From contig CM012953.1 of NCBI GenBank assembly GCA_000181795.3, positions 4,644,292 to 4,708,291 on the forward strand: 64,000 nucleotides of DNA, written 5' to 3'. This DNA comes from Trichinella spiralis (lineage: Eukaryota > Nematoda > Enoplea > Trichinellida > Trichinellidae). Shown in pieces: positions 34,501 to 46,200 of this stretch. A program made the position numbers and the translations under genes. The notes below the pieces were generated by a model. It did not search any database. It was not told the origin of the DNA and worked only from the letters and a program-made list of their open reading frames with translations. The first letter of the stretch is position 1, and every line of letters begins with the position of its first letter.

Positions 34501-34793
34501 ATATACGACGTCAGTGAAGGACCTGCTGCTTCTACGATGGAAGCTATCGACGCGGAAGTGAAACGAATTTTGCAGGTATTTTTGTTCGACTTTTTGTGAA
34601 TTGTTGTAGTTAGTATTGGATTTTGCTTTTTTCTCCGACTGTGTAGGAATCTTATGAACGGGCGATGAAAATTTTGAAATTGCACGCAGCAGCACACAAG
34701 CGTTTAGCAGAATGTCTGATAGAGCGTGAAACGTTGGATGCGGCCGATTTCGAAGCGGTGATCAAAGGCGAGCCGTTGCCCGAAAAGCAATGA
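31577..34793 (+). CDS. YME1L1: YME1L1, mitochondrial i-AAA metalloprotease; 5' end incomplete
   Basis: Exons 31577-31684, 31739-32041, 32104-32398, 32468-32535, 32963-33053, 33122-33274, 33338-33533, 33612-33769, 33836-33946, 33995-34146, 34210-34410, 34465-34575 and 34647-34793 give about 697 residues with consistent phases. YME1L1 is an ATP-dependent protease of the mitochondrial inner membrane facing the intermembrane space. Order: N-terminal region ending in the presequence-processing-like RGFKT, a SLKFLNLF...[14 protein letters not shown] segment, one membrane helix ([15 protein letters not shown]), then the AAA module. That module has Walker A GPPGIGKT (Ile where most have Thr), Walker B VVFIDEID and second region of homology ALLRPGRFD. 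The M41 peptidase has HEAGH and a downstream ADDLEKAT Asp as third zinc ligand. The C-terminus matches human YME1L1 ([11 protein letters not shown]...[15 protein letters not shown]). No initiator ATG was found upstream of 31739, so a first exon is missing from my model. Confidence 0.92.
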
Positions 34794-36455
34794 AAAAGTT
34801 TTTTGTTTTTGAAAATTTCGAACTTGACTATTTTTAAAAATCTGACCGTATCAGGAATGAATGGCAAAGTGCGTGTGTATTGTTGTTTATTCAAAAATTT
34901 TCGTCGCAATTTTTTTTGCATCAGTTGAATTTAAAATTTTACAAAATTTTGCGTATCGTTTATATTTATGAAAAAAAAATGCAAGATGAATAAGTTGTAA
35001 TTTTATTTTTCTTCGACCAGAACAAGAAATGAATAACAAGAAACAACTTGGAAAATAATTTAAATTTTGTTTGTTTGTCTGTATGTTTGCAACGTACGCT
35101 CAGTGCGCGCAATTGAATTGAAGTGAAGTGATGCATGCTGTCGGTTTGTGTGAAAGATTGGAATATTTAAAGAAAAAAAAAGAAGTGAATAAATAAACAG
35201 ATAGAAAATAATGTTTCAATTTCAGCAGCGTTGAAGATTGTTATCAGATTTTGGTAACACGTTGGTGTCGAAATTTTTTGACCAGTCCATGTTCGCAAAT
35301 GTACAAAGTTATAAATAGAATTTCAAAAAAATAAAATAACATGTGTATATATATTTATTTTAATTTTTGCATATTTCAAAGAAAATGAAAATAGTTAATT
35401 AATTTTGATTTCTTTTTTTTTGTTTTTCCCATAGTGTATGTTTTTGGAAATAAATACTACTTGTTTAAAATTTCCGTAGAATAAATAATAAATGTACAAC
35501 GACATCATTGTGTGGGAATTGTAATAAAAGTAAAAAAGAGAGAAAATTGTTTTGTTTTAGAAAATACTACTCGAAATTCAGTCGTTTCCAAAGAGATGGG
35601 CATTTGAATAAAAAACAAAGTGAAATTATCTTTGCTATCAGAGTATTATTTTTGAATCAATTAAAAATCTTTAATAATTGAATTATTTGTCCATGATAAA
35701 TTTTATGTTTCTTTTTAAAAATAATTATAATAATAACAAAAAAAACAAATTTGCACAAAAGATGTGCAATTTGATATTTATATTTTGCATTGCAACATTG
35801 TTTTGTAAAAGAGATAGATATATACAGAATTGTAAGAAAGAGATGGGCCAGATTAGACGCCAACGTGGCGACGGCGGAGCACTTTGATATAGGCCGCGGC
35901 GGATCTTTTTTCACCAGTGTTCAAAGGGGCAATTTGCAACAGCAGAAGCAACGGTAAAACGAATTTTTTTTTCCCTGTATCTCCAACAAAATCACTTTTG
36001 CTGCTTCTTTTTTCCCCCGATTTCAACACTTCTATTAAGAGAAATGTTGAAGCTCAATTTAGCTTAATTTTGAGAAAATTTGCAAAATAATATTTTTCAT
36101 TTATTAAATCAAAACTGGTGCACTTGACTCGATATTGTTAAGAAGAAAATATTTATATTTTTACAGTATGACATTATACTAACTGTTCAACTGGTGATGG
36201 TGGTGGTGGTGTTGTTGTTTTTTGTTTCTTTTCATCTTTTCTCTTATTCGTCAGTTTCGGATTCTCTCTTTTTTCTTTTTCTTCTTCTACTCACTTCTTC
36301 CATTATCATCGGTGAAGTTCGGTCTGACTTTCTTTGCAGTCCAGAAAAAAATAATAATCATCGCACTCTCTCCTATTCCAATTATTATTATTATTACTGT
36401 ATTATTTTTTTGGGAAAAATTATAATTTCATTTCAGTCATATTTGAATATAAATT
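34794..36455. other. Spacer between YME1L1 and forkhead gene
   Basis: AT-rich with short microsatellites. A compact GC-rich patch at about 35849-35907 stands out from its surroundings. TTTCAG at 36431-36436, 19 nt before the forkhead ATG, is an acceptor, so some of 35.9-36.4 kb is probably a 5' untranslated intron of that gene. AATAAAATAAC near 35329 is a possible polyadenylation signal for YME1L1. Confidence 0.45.
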
Positions 36456-37927
36456 ATGAACCGACCGCCGGCATCCGATTCGGCACATTCGTTTGTTTCA
36501 TTCGACGGTGAAACTCCACCAGCATTACAGACATCGTACACTCGAGAATTGCTGTACACATCGACGAGGACGACGGTTCCCTTGGAAAAGCCTCCCTATT
36601 CTTATGTGGCTTTGATTTCGCTGGCCATAAAAAGTCATCCGCACAGACGAATGACCGTCGCCGAAATATACCGCTACATCGAGAACCATTTTCCATATTA
36701 CAACTCGTTGCAAGGCAACGCCAAGAGAGGTTGGCAAAATAGTATCCGGCACAATTTGTCGTTGAATACTTGTTTCATCAAAATTCCAAAAGAGAATCTG
36801 CTCAGCTGCAGCGACCGTAAAGGCAACTATTGGACCCTGGCGCCGGACTGCGACGACATGTTCTCCGATGGTAATTTCAAACGAAGGTAAAAATGCACGC
36901 ACAATACAAGTTTAATTTCAATTAATCACAACTTTATTTCTCTTATTAATACTCATCCGATTTATTATTCTAAAAATTCAACTGCAACAACGGTCAACTG
37001 TGCTAAATATGAGTAGGATGGGAATGTTCAAAATTTCAATAAGTAAAAAGTTAATACTATTTATTAAAAAAATTTCCATTTTAATTCAACAATTTGAAAC
37101 AATCGAAAAAAAGATGATGATGGTCTTCTGGGAAATTTTTTTCAAATAAAAAAACTTTCACCTTTTTTTCACTGACTAAATTTTCACTTTATGCCTTTTT
37201 TTCTTAAAAAATTTGCATTTAAAGATTCTGAATGTGATATTAATTTTGATTGCACTAGATGATAAATCAAATGGCAAATGTTTTTGTTGATTTTATTTCG
37301 GAGAAAAGTCAATGTTTTATCAGTAGTTGAAATTTTGTTAGTTAACAACAAATAAATGTTGGAACTACATATACACCTATGTATAGAGAGAGTAGTGATT
37401 ATGATGAATGTTCTTCTTTATTGGTCGTAGTATTTCTTCTAATAAAAGAGAATAAATAATATAAAATTATTATTTTTCTACATAGAAAGCGAATCATAAA
37501 GAAAACATCTCCAAATGAACGAACCTACTATACTTGGCCATCTTTTGACACAAGACAAGAATTTATCAATACGGCAGCACCGTATCGTCAATCTGATCAA
37601 CATTGGAATTTCTATCCAACAGAAATTATACGAAATGAAATTTCCATGCAACGCTACCCGCCGAATCTGAACACCATGCGCAGCTTTTACCAAGTAAAAA
37701 GTTCATTTTCTTCATGCATGTAAATATTTTGAATTTAAAATTTCTAGTTACCAATGGAAACTCAAAATACAACTTTTGTTGCAAATACTACTACTAACAC
37801 TACAATAGCTGCTGCTACTACTACTACTAATAATAATAACGCTGCATTTCTACCTTTGCATTTATCAGGACAAGCGAATCCAACAACCGCTGCACCAACA
37901 TCAGTATATTTACCAACAAACATGTGA
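36456..37927 (+). CDS. Forkhead-box transcription factor, 272 residues
   Basis: Three exons in frame: 36456-36886, 37486-37693 and 37748-37927. The forkhead DNA-binding domain covers about residues 45-146: [15 protein letters not shown], then the recognition-helix region [20 protein letters not shown], then the wing with [25 protein letters not shown]. The residue pattern after the recognition helix (KGNYWTL.P.C.DMF..GN) resembles FoxL2, FoxI and FoxE types; I cannot decide the subclass. The C-terminal part has aromatic residues (YYTWPSF, HWNFYP) and a Thr/Asn/Ala-rich low-complexity tail that may be a transactivation region. It should be a nuclear regulator. The 5' untranslated region appears to be interrupted by an intron with an acceptor at 36436. 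Confidence 0.9.
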
Positions 37928-39924
37928 CCACAACAATATTTTTCATCTGTGAAATCTGAAACACTACCAATTGCTACTTCATTTAAAGTCAATATTATCT
38001 ACAATTATGCATATAAATCCATATATTCACTTATGTATACTTTATATATTATATTATTCAATATCATTTAGTGGGCTATTTGTGGAAAGCATTTATCATT
38101 TACCTCTTTTATAACATTTTCAACTAAAAGATCTAATAGAAGAAAATCAAGTAGTTTGTTGTTCTTCATTGTGTGTAATAAAAAAATATATATTCTGTGA
38201 AATTTCACTTTGATTTATCTGTTGAACAAAATAATTTCTAGTGAAATTAAAAATTTTCAAAATGATACATGCTTATGTTAAATAGAATTTTTTTCCAATT
38301 GTGCTATCAGAAATGTGAAACATGAAACAAACAATTTATATTTCAGCGCGTGTGTATAGCAAAACATTGAAACGTGTATCGGCTTTTTTTCCACACTTTG
38401 TCGGATTTATTATTTTGAAATAAACAAAAGCATTGCAAGCAGTGGTGGAGATGATTGCAGCTTTTTCATCTCTCCCCCAAAGCTGCAAAAGTGAAGAAGT
38501 TGCAATTTTTTTTTGTAAAATTAAAAATTGTTTTCTGTTTATATGCAAAAATGATTTTACCTTAAACGATAAATCAATTATTTTTGTTTTTTTCTTCTTT
38601 CTTTCTTCAAGATTTTGTTTGTTGAAAATGTGATGTTTTCAAATTCACTCGTGCAACTGTTATTTGTTCCATTGTATAAATGGTGAAAAAGTTTTTCGTC
38701 GAAAATTCATATATCATTTTCAAAAATTTTATTATAAAAATAAATTTAAATATTACCAATTTTGTAATGTAAAAAAATTTTTTATTTTACCTCGTTCAAT
38801 ATTTGATTTGAAAAAATGAAACGGTTGATTGGACGTGAGTGTTCTATGATTGAAAAATTTCCAAAAGATGGAAAATTCAATCATTTCACGTGCAGTTGGA
38901 CACTAATTACAGTATATCATTATTTATGTTTTGTTTTTAAATAGAAAAAAAGTTCAACAAGAAATTATTTGATAAATTTGTTGTACAACGGAATTGATAT
39001 TAGAAAGTAACACTTTCAGTAATAATAATAATAATAATAATTTTTTTAACATTAAAAATTTAACAGTAATCTTGCAGTTTAAAAAGTTAAAATCAGGTCA
39101 TTTGATAATTTTAATCAGTTTTGAAAATAAAAAGTATAACTAAATTGACGTCAAAAATATTCTAATAATTTATATTTTATTCTGAAATTTATTAATAAAA
39201 ATGAGAAATAAGGAAAAAAATGTTTTTTTACTTGTCAGCTGTTATAAATTTTACGGAATAAGTTGTTTCCGCAAAGTTGTCGTTTTCTGTTGAAATGTTG
39301 AATAATCGTGCACAGTAAGTAGAAATTTTGAACAAGTTTATTTTGTCAATAAAAAATATAAATAAATTGTCAAATGTTGCGTAGAAAGAGGTGATCTCTG
39401 GATAAACAAACAAACAAACAAACAAACAAATAAATAAATGGATAATCGATAAAGTCAACAACTATAAAGTAAAAGGTGTATGCATTATTATTATAATTGG
39501 ATTTAATGTAAAATATTGGTTAATGTAAAATTAAAGAGTATAAATCGCAGCGTGTGGCACAAGCTGAACAGAAGAGTATTGTTGAATTAAAAGTCAATTT
39601 GGAAATCTGCCGTCAAATATCAGGTATGTGATGCTTAATGACGTCAATTATGACCAAGGGAAAAGCCGTTTCTTTGGTAATAGCATAAAAGAAGAAAGAG
39701 AGAGGGAGGGAGAGTGGAAGAAAGAAATAAAGAAAGAAAGAAAGATGAAAAGCAAAATGGAGAATAATGCTGCATGATATAACAGAGGAAGACGGAGAGC
39801 AGCTGCCTCGACTGCTTGGACAAACGATCAATTGTGAGCGTGAATTCGTGTGAACCGCTTTCTCAGTGATGCAAATAATGTTCGCATGCTTTCGCTAGCT
39901 TGGCTAGCTGTGCTGGTTTAGCTT

Positions 39925-39968
39925 ATAGCTAGCTAACTGGCTGGCTGGCTGGCTGGCTAGCTGGCTGG
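39925..39968. repeat. GCTA/CTGG tetranucleotide repeat
   Basis: Mixed AGCT, CTAG and GGCT tandem units about 330 nt upstream of the UNC80 start codon. Confidence 0.8.
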
Positions 39969-40169
39969 TGGTAACCGCTTCCGTCTAGAAATCGATCGAG
40001 CCAGATTTCGCGTCTTTGCTTCTTAAAAGCGCTTCTACATTCTCTGTGCTCTTTCGTTCAGCGTATCTGTGCCCGTTTGAAAGTGAGTGTGTCCGTGTGT
40101 GAATGTTGTCGTCAATTTGAGGAAATCGATCAAAACTGACCACTACGACACAACTGAGCACAAGCTTTA

Positions 40170-40210
40170 CCACCACCACCACCAACAGCAGCAGCAGCAG
40201 CAGCAGCAGC
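40170..40210 (+). repeat. (CAC)n(CAG)n repeat in UNC80 leader
   Basis: Four CAC units then about nine CAA/CAG units, in the same frame as the UNC80 start codon but with no upstream ATG. Confidence 0.85.
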
Positions 40211-40293
40211 ATGTTCAACATCCGAGCATTTTTCTTTACCCAACAACAACATTTCTTGCCAGCTTTGAACCTTTGGACAGTGTAGTGGGCACA

Positions 40294-43200
40294 ATGGTCT
40301 CAGGTTCGCCGGAATTTCTTGACCGCAAGCGTAAAGAAGCCGACGAAGGCCGCTGTGTACCACTGCCCGTACAAAGCTTCCTTTGGCGACAAACAAAGTA
40401 CAAGCAAGCACATATTCATTTTATTCAATGCATTATTTCTCCAACTAGCAAATAATTCTTTTCCACTAGTGAACAGCAACTTTTCCCATCAGATTGCTCT
40501 GCCATAGCATGGCATGGCTGAGAACAATAGCTTGCTTTGCTTTATAAAGCTTACTTTTTGCATTTCGAGGATTAATTATTGATCGACTGTGAATTCCGCG
40601 CTCATTTCTCCTAAATATCCGGCTCTTTTGAATGAAATTATTTCATCCACTTTATTATTAGGCATATTTTTTTAAATCACAATTTCATCATTTATTTCTG
40701 TATTTTTTCTTTTCTTTTTCTCATTTTATTAGTATTTTTTTTGATTGGATAACTTGAATTTTAAATCAACCAACTATACACTAGCATACTGTAATCAAGT
40801 TGTTTTTTATTCAAATTTATTTCATATTATTTCCGTATGCACAAAAATTTTTCTCTCGACATTGGTTAATTGAAATTATTAACGTTTATTAAGGAAATTT
40901 AGGATAGAATTTTTCTTGATTATTTACGCACTTTTACAATATTTGTTCAAATTTTGTATATTTAACATGTTAAATTTCACACTGTAGCGAATCGAATGTC
41001 AATTATTATGAAGAATTGATTGAAATATTTTATTAAACGGGAATTTTTTTTTATTGAAAAATGTAAAGTTTCGAGTAGTTTTTATTGAATACATTGATCA
41101 CAATGCTGCTCAAGGATGTCATGTACGGAAAGTTGTAAATAAGATGATGCAATTTGAGACAAAGGTATTTTGACTTTTACAACTTTTCAAGCATTGAGAT
41201 GATGATGATGGTGATCACCGTGATCGAAATAAAATGAACGTGAATGAAGGTTTCCTAGTAAAATTTTAATAAATGGAAAAATTGTCGTGTTGACAAAAAG
41301 TGAATAATTGCAGAAGTATAGATAATTTCAGTTGAGAATTATTATTTTTCTTTTTTGAAAAAAGTGAAAAATTATTGTTTGAGATAATATGAATTTTACT
41401 TTGTCAGTTGAGTATTTGTCTGTTTGGAAGTGATTTGATCAAAAGAAGATAATCGTTTGATGAGAGTGCAATTCCATCCCGCAGGACAAAGCTGCTGGTA
41501 TTGTCAATTGTTCGTATGATTCGATTGATGTTAGCTAGCATTGGCTTTTTCACACTGCTCTGTGTGTGTGTGTGTTATTGAATGACTTTTGAATAATAAT
41601 AATAATAATAATAATGTGTAACTTTCACGGATGATCAACCAGTGAAACTTGTTCAGCATTTAAATTGTTCACAAAATGAAAAATTCATTTTGCTTTTCAG
41701 TTGGCATCATTTTAATGATTTGAAAATCACCTGAGAATGAATATCTTTACCAAAAATAAAAATTACAAACTTCAAATAAGCGAATAGCAAATAATTTTTG
41801 TAAATTTATTCATTCATAAAATATTTGATTTCTTTTCAGTCCTTTTCTTGGACCGAAAATTGGTAAACTGCACGAAGCATCATGTGTGGTAAGCAAAATT
41901 TCCTTATTACTTTTCAAACAACTTTTCGAAATTTAATTTATTAAATTGTTTTTTTTTCTTTGAAAAAATTTCATTACCAATTCAGAGCCACAGCCGTGTT
42001 GACGCATTCAATCATTTGTTCACTTTACGGCTGACAGGAGCTGCACCTGTTGTTAACTTTTTTGCAGTTTAAATTTAAAATAAATTTACAATTTAAACAT
42101 GGAATAATTGATTAACCGAGTGATCAAATGTTGTTTCATGAATTGTTTGTTGTTTTGAATATTTTTCAAACATGATTTCAATAATTTAAACGAATTTTTA
42201 ATTGTAGACATTTGAAAGGGTGCTTGTCCAGAATATTTTGCACGGGTTATCGCCAAACCTTTCCGAAGCCATCAAATCCATACCGAGATGGCGTTTTGTG
42301 CGTACCGCATTTCCACATGTGGTGCATTGTTGTGCGGCTCTGCTGATCGAACGCAGTGAGTCTGAAGAGAAAGGGCGCTTGTCGCAGTCGCTGTTGAAGA
42401 TGCTTTACATTTTGCACTGGTTGGTGTTCGATTCGGCCGTGGAATGCATGGACACGGAGAGCAACGATCACCGCACTGCCACCCAAGAAGAGATGCTCAA
42501 TCAACATCTATTTTCAGTGCAGAACATTCAAATTTTTGTCTACATGCTGGTACCGCTGGTACATCTGCTCAGTCAGGTGGACATTGTGGAAAATATACGA
42601 CTCGAGGCGGGACTTTCTCTTTGGCAAGCGTTGTGGCAATACCAGCAGCCGGATGTGCTCTGCTTCGCCGCTCCGGTGAAACCTCGCACGTCGCAACTGA
42701 TGTGCTTGCCTCTGCTCAAGAGAGCGCTGCAACCGTCTCTTGCTGCCAAAAATATTTACATGGGCGGTGGTGCTGATTTGTTGGCAAATCTGTCTTCCCA
42801 GTCGCCGAAGCTGGACGATGGCCATTCTTTGCAAATTGCCAACGCCAAGCATTTGCAAAAGAAGTCCAGCTTGATGAGCATTCTGTTTTCTGAAAAGCGA
42901 ACAACCACCAACGGAGATGGCAAGAAAGAATCCAGAGAAGGCTTGTTCAATGGCATTTTGCAGAAGAAGAAAAAAAATGGAACCGACGAGGTGATGAACT
43001 TGGAAAGCATTGCTCGATATTGGAGTTATATTGAAGACAACTGCGGAGAGACTGTCGATTGTTCGGACCGTGCACCGCTTGTATGCTTGGGTGAAATATG
43101 CGGCCCCACCACTTGGTCGAATGAAGATCTGGCAACTCCAGGCTCTTATACTCATTACAAGATGATCTGCGAATTGTGCGATTCGGCAATTTACGAAAAC

Positions 43201-46200
43201 AACACTTGCAAATGTAATCAAAATTCCCCGCAACACATCTCGTCCTCACCTGAGCACAGAAGTGAGCTTGATATTTATCGATTACATGCAAGCTGATTCA
43301 TTTATATTTTTTTCAATCACATTATCTTTTCAGTTATTACGCAACAGTACTCATCTCCGTGCAATTCGGAGCGTATGTCTGCTGCTAGTGAAACACCAGT
43401 GTCGTCATCGTTTGCCGCTTTTTCGTACAACAAAATTGGCTCACCTCACGAAGAGGTGCCTCCGGTTCCTCTTGTTCGTCCGCCTAGCGAGGACCCTGTT
43501 GATGAATTACCCTCGAATAGATCTCAGATGGACGTGCCACACCGAGCTGAAGAAATTCTCGGGCAACAGAAATTTGATGCTAATGAAAAACAGCTTAATT
43601 TGAAAAACGACGATGCAGTTGGTGGAGTTAGTAGTGGAGATAGCAAATCTAGTACACCCGTTTCGCAGGCTTTGGGATTGAGCAGTTTGCAGGCAACGTA
43701 TATGGACGTGGCTGTGGTGAGATGTTTGTTCATCAGGCAGTGGGCAGAAAGTGGTGTGCATTGGGCACTGTGTTATTATTACAATCGACTGAGGCAAATT
43801 TACGAAGACACGATGCAAGCTAGCTTTTCACGTCATCGCAGTTTCTCCATGCCAATACCATCCGAAAGAAAAGTTGGCGTTTCTCAGGCTCCTTGTGATA
43901 ATTTCCAAAAAGAGAAACTTCAAAAGCAGAAAGTAGAAGATTTTAAAGCTTTCAAACCAGCTTCGACTCGTCGCAGAAATTATAAGAAAAATGAAAAAAA
44001 GTAAGCAACAATTCTGTTTTGGTTTTTGATAAATAATTTACAACTGATAATGCAAGAAGTTATTTATGCAAAAGAAACTGTTCTAAATGTGCACGGTTAA
44101 CGTTTCAATTTAAGATCATCAGCATCAGAAGACAGCAGTGGATCGCAGAGTATGCAAGTTGCGAACAACCAGTGGATGAAGCGATGTGCAACTGATTCGG
44201 AAATATCTTATTATGCAGATTTTTTTGCAGAGGTGATATGAAATTTTCCTCTAAAATTTATGCCTTACATACTACAGTTTAAAAAAAATATATACGTATA
44301 TAGTGCACAGTTTAAAGAAAATTGTTTAAATATCTTTGTCTGCACAGAGGGACACAGAGAGAGAGAGAGAGAGAGAGAGTATTGCGTTTTCTGTTTCAGG
44401 CAGTTGGGTCTACACCGTTTATATTAAAAAATGGAGATTTAAATTTAAATATGATCGTTCGAGCTGCGTTTGAAGTTACTAATCGGCCGATGACTTTTCG
44501 CATTTGTGAAACTCTGACGAAAATGCTACAACTTGTGATTGATATGAACTTATTTGAACAAATCTCGCACCGATCTGATGACTTTAATGATAAAGAAAAT
44601 ACTAAAAACGAACAAGATTTAGAAATAGGTTTGAATTCTATTGATTCCAAATCATGCAGTAATCAAAAACCAAGCAACACAAGTACTGAAAATAGTATTG
44701 ACGAAGAAATGGAAGGAAGTGTCTACTTGAATGTTCTGGAAGCAGTTATCAAGTAGGTTTTATAATGCATATATTTTGTATAAATAAATATGTACATTTA
44801 GAATACTTTTGTATCTTGGCTGTTCAAACGGATGCAATGACAGTCTTCGAACTTTGCAAGCGAACTTCTTGCGCAATCAGTCGAAAGCGTGTTTAAGCAG
44901 TTTGCAGAAAATGAATTCCACATTGTTTTCCAAAGGATTGTTGGATTTTTTTGAAAACAACGAATTGGCAAAAGTGGTCGACTTTTTGCATGTTCTCTTA
45001 GGCTTTTGCACAGATCCCAGTGCACCGAGTAATTAGTGCATGAAATTTCCTTATTTAGCATATTTCATAAGAAGAAGTTTTTATTTTGCAGCTACAGGTC
45101 GTTCTGTGAGTAGAATTGTTCGTACAAAGCCGGATACATCTCCGAATCCAACATACAAGAATAAATTTTTGTCCGACGAACGAGGAATTGAAGGGATTGT
45201 TGTTTCCATTACATTGAAGCCTCTTGTAACAAAAATGGTTAATCAATTGAAGGAAATCAAACAGCCTGAAAACATGGTAATAATGCATTCAAAAAAAGCT
45301 TCTCACTAATATGAAAATTATATTATTTGGAATTTTTGAAACTTTGATCTCTGTTGTTCTTTCTGTTCTACTTTTTAGTCTCTTCATTATGACATTCGTT
45401 TGTTGATGAATTATTTACAACTTTGTCATGGACATCCGTTTCGAATGGTCGAATTAAGCGCACTGACTGATACTGTACAGCGTACGAAATTGACCGAATC
45501 AAATGCTCAGTAAATGTTAAAAAAACAATTAAACATTAATTGAATATTTAATTTGGTTTTTTTTCACTTAGAACAGCAAAGTGTTTCAGCCCTGTTGACA
45601 GCGACAGCGACAGCAGTCGCATGGCAAGTCCTGCACCATATCACAGTAGAGAATGGGCGTCGATGAGACAGAGGATTTTCCGTCGAAGCAAGCGGGTAAA
45701 AATGAAAATTTGTACAGTTCCTAGTACTCCAAGTTAAATTGAAATATTATTTAAATTTTCAAGCAAACCGAAGATTCAGAAAAAGAAAGCAATTCAGGCT
45801 CACCACGGTTCACTTTGACAAATGATTCCTATTTGGCAGTTTCTCCAAGTTCCCCTTTGCTCAGTATTACTTCAGGCAGAAAAAAAGGGCGAAAATTACC
45901 GTTGTGTAAGCATTGGGCAGTAGTTTTATGATTTGTTCATTCTTTCTTTTTTTTTCTAATTTATAGCTTTGAATATTTTGAAATCCGTTCGGTCAGAAAG
46001 TCAGATACCATCCGTTTTTGATGATATGGAAAACTCAAGCTCAGATATTGATCGATCTATTGATGATTTGCCAAGCGAAACTGCTCCTGACAAAAAGCAC
46101 AAGAAGAAGTTCTTGTTTATTGTAAATTTAATTTTAGATGGAATTATGCGATAAATTTAAAGGCTACTAATTTTCTAGAGTTCTTTTACAAATTTGAAAA

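Larger units (their letters stand above)
37928..40293. other. Intergenic region and UNC80 5' flank
   Basis: No supported gene. Simple repeats: (AAT)n at 39018-39038, (AAAC)n at about 39407-39430, CTGG/GCTA repeats at 39925-39968, and CAC then CAG repeats at 40170-40210. The 3' part is less AT-rich and lies directly before the UNC80 ATG, so it is likely promoter plus 5' untranslated leader. Confidence 0.5.

Noticed and set aside
39407-39430. Regular short repeats as a CRISPR or satellite array
   Set aside because: Simple tetranucleotide slippage without spacers, in a eukaryotic genome.
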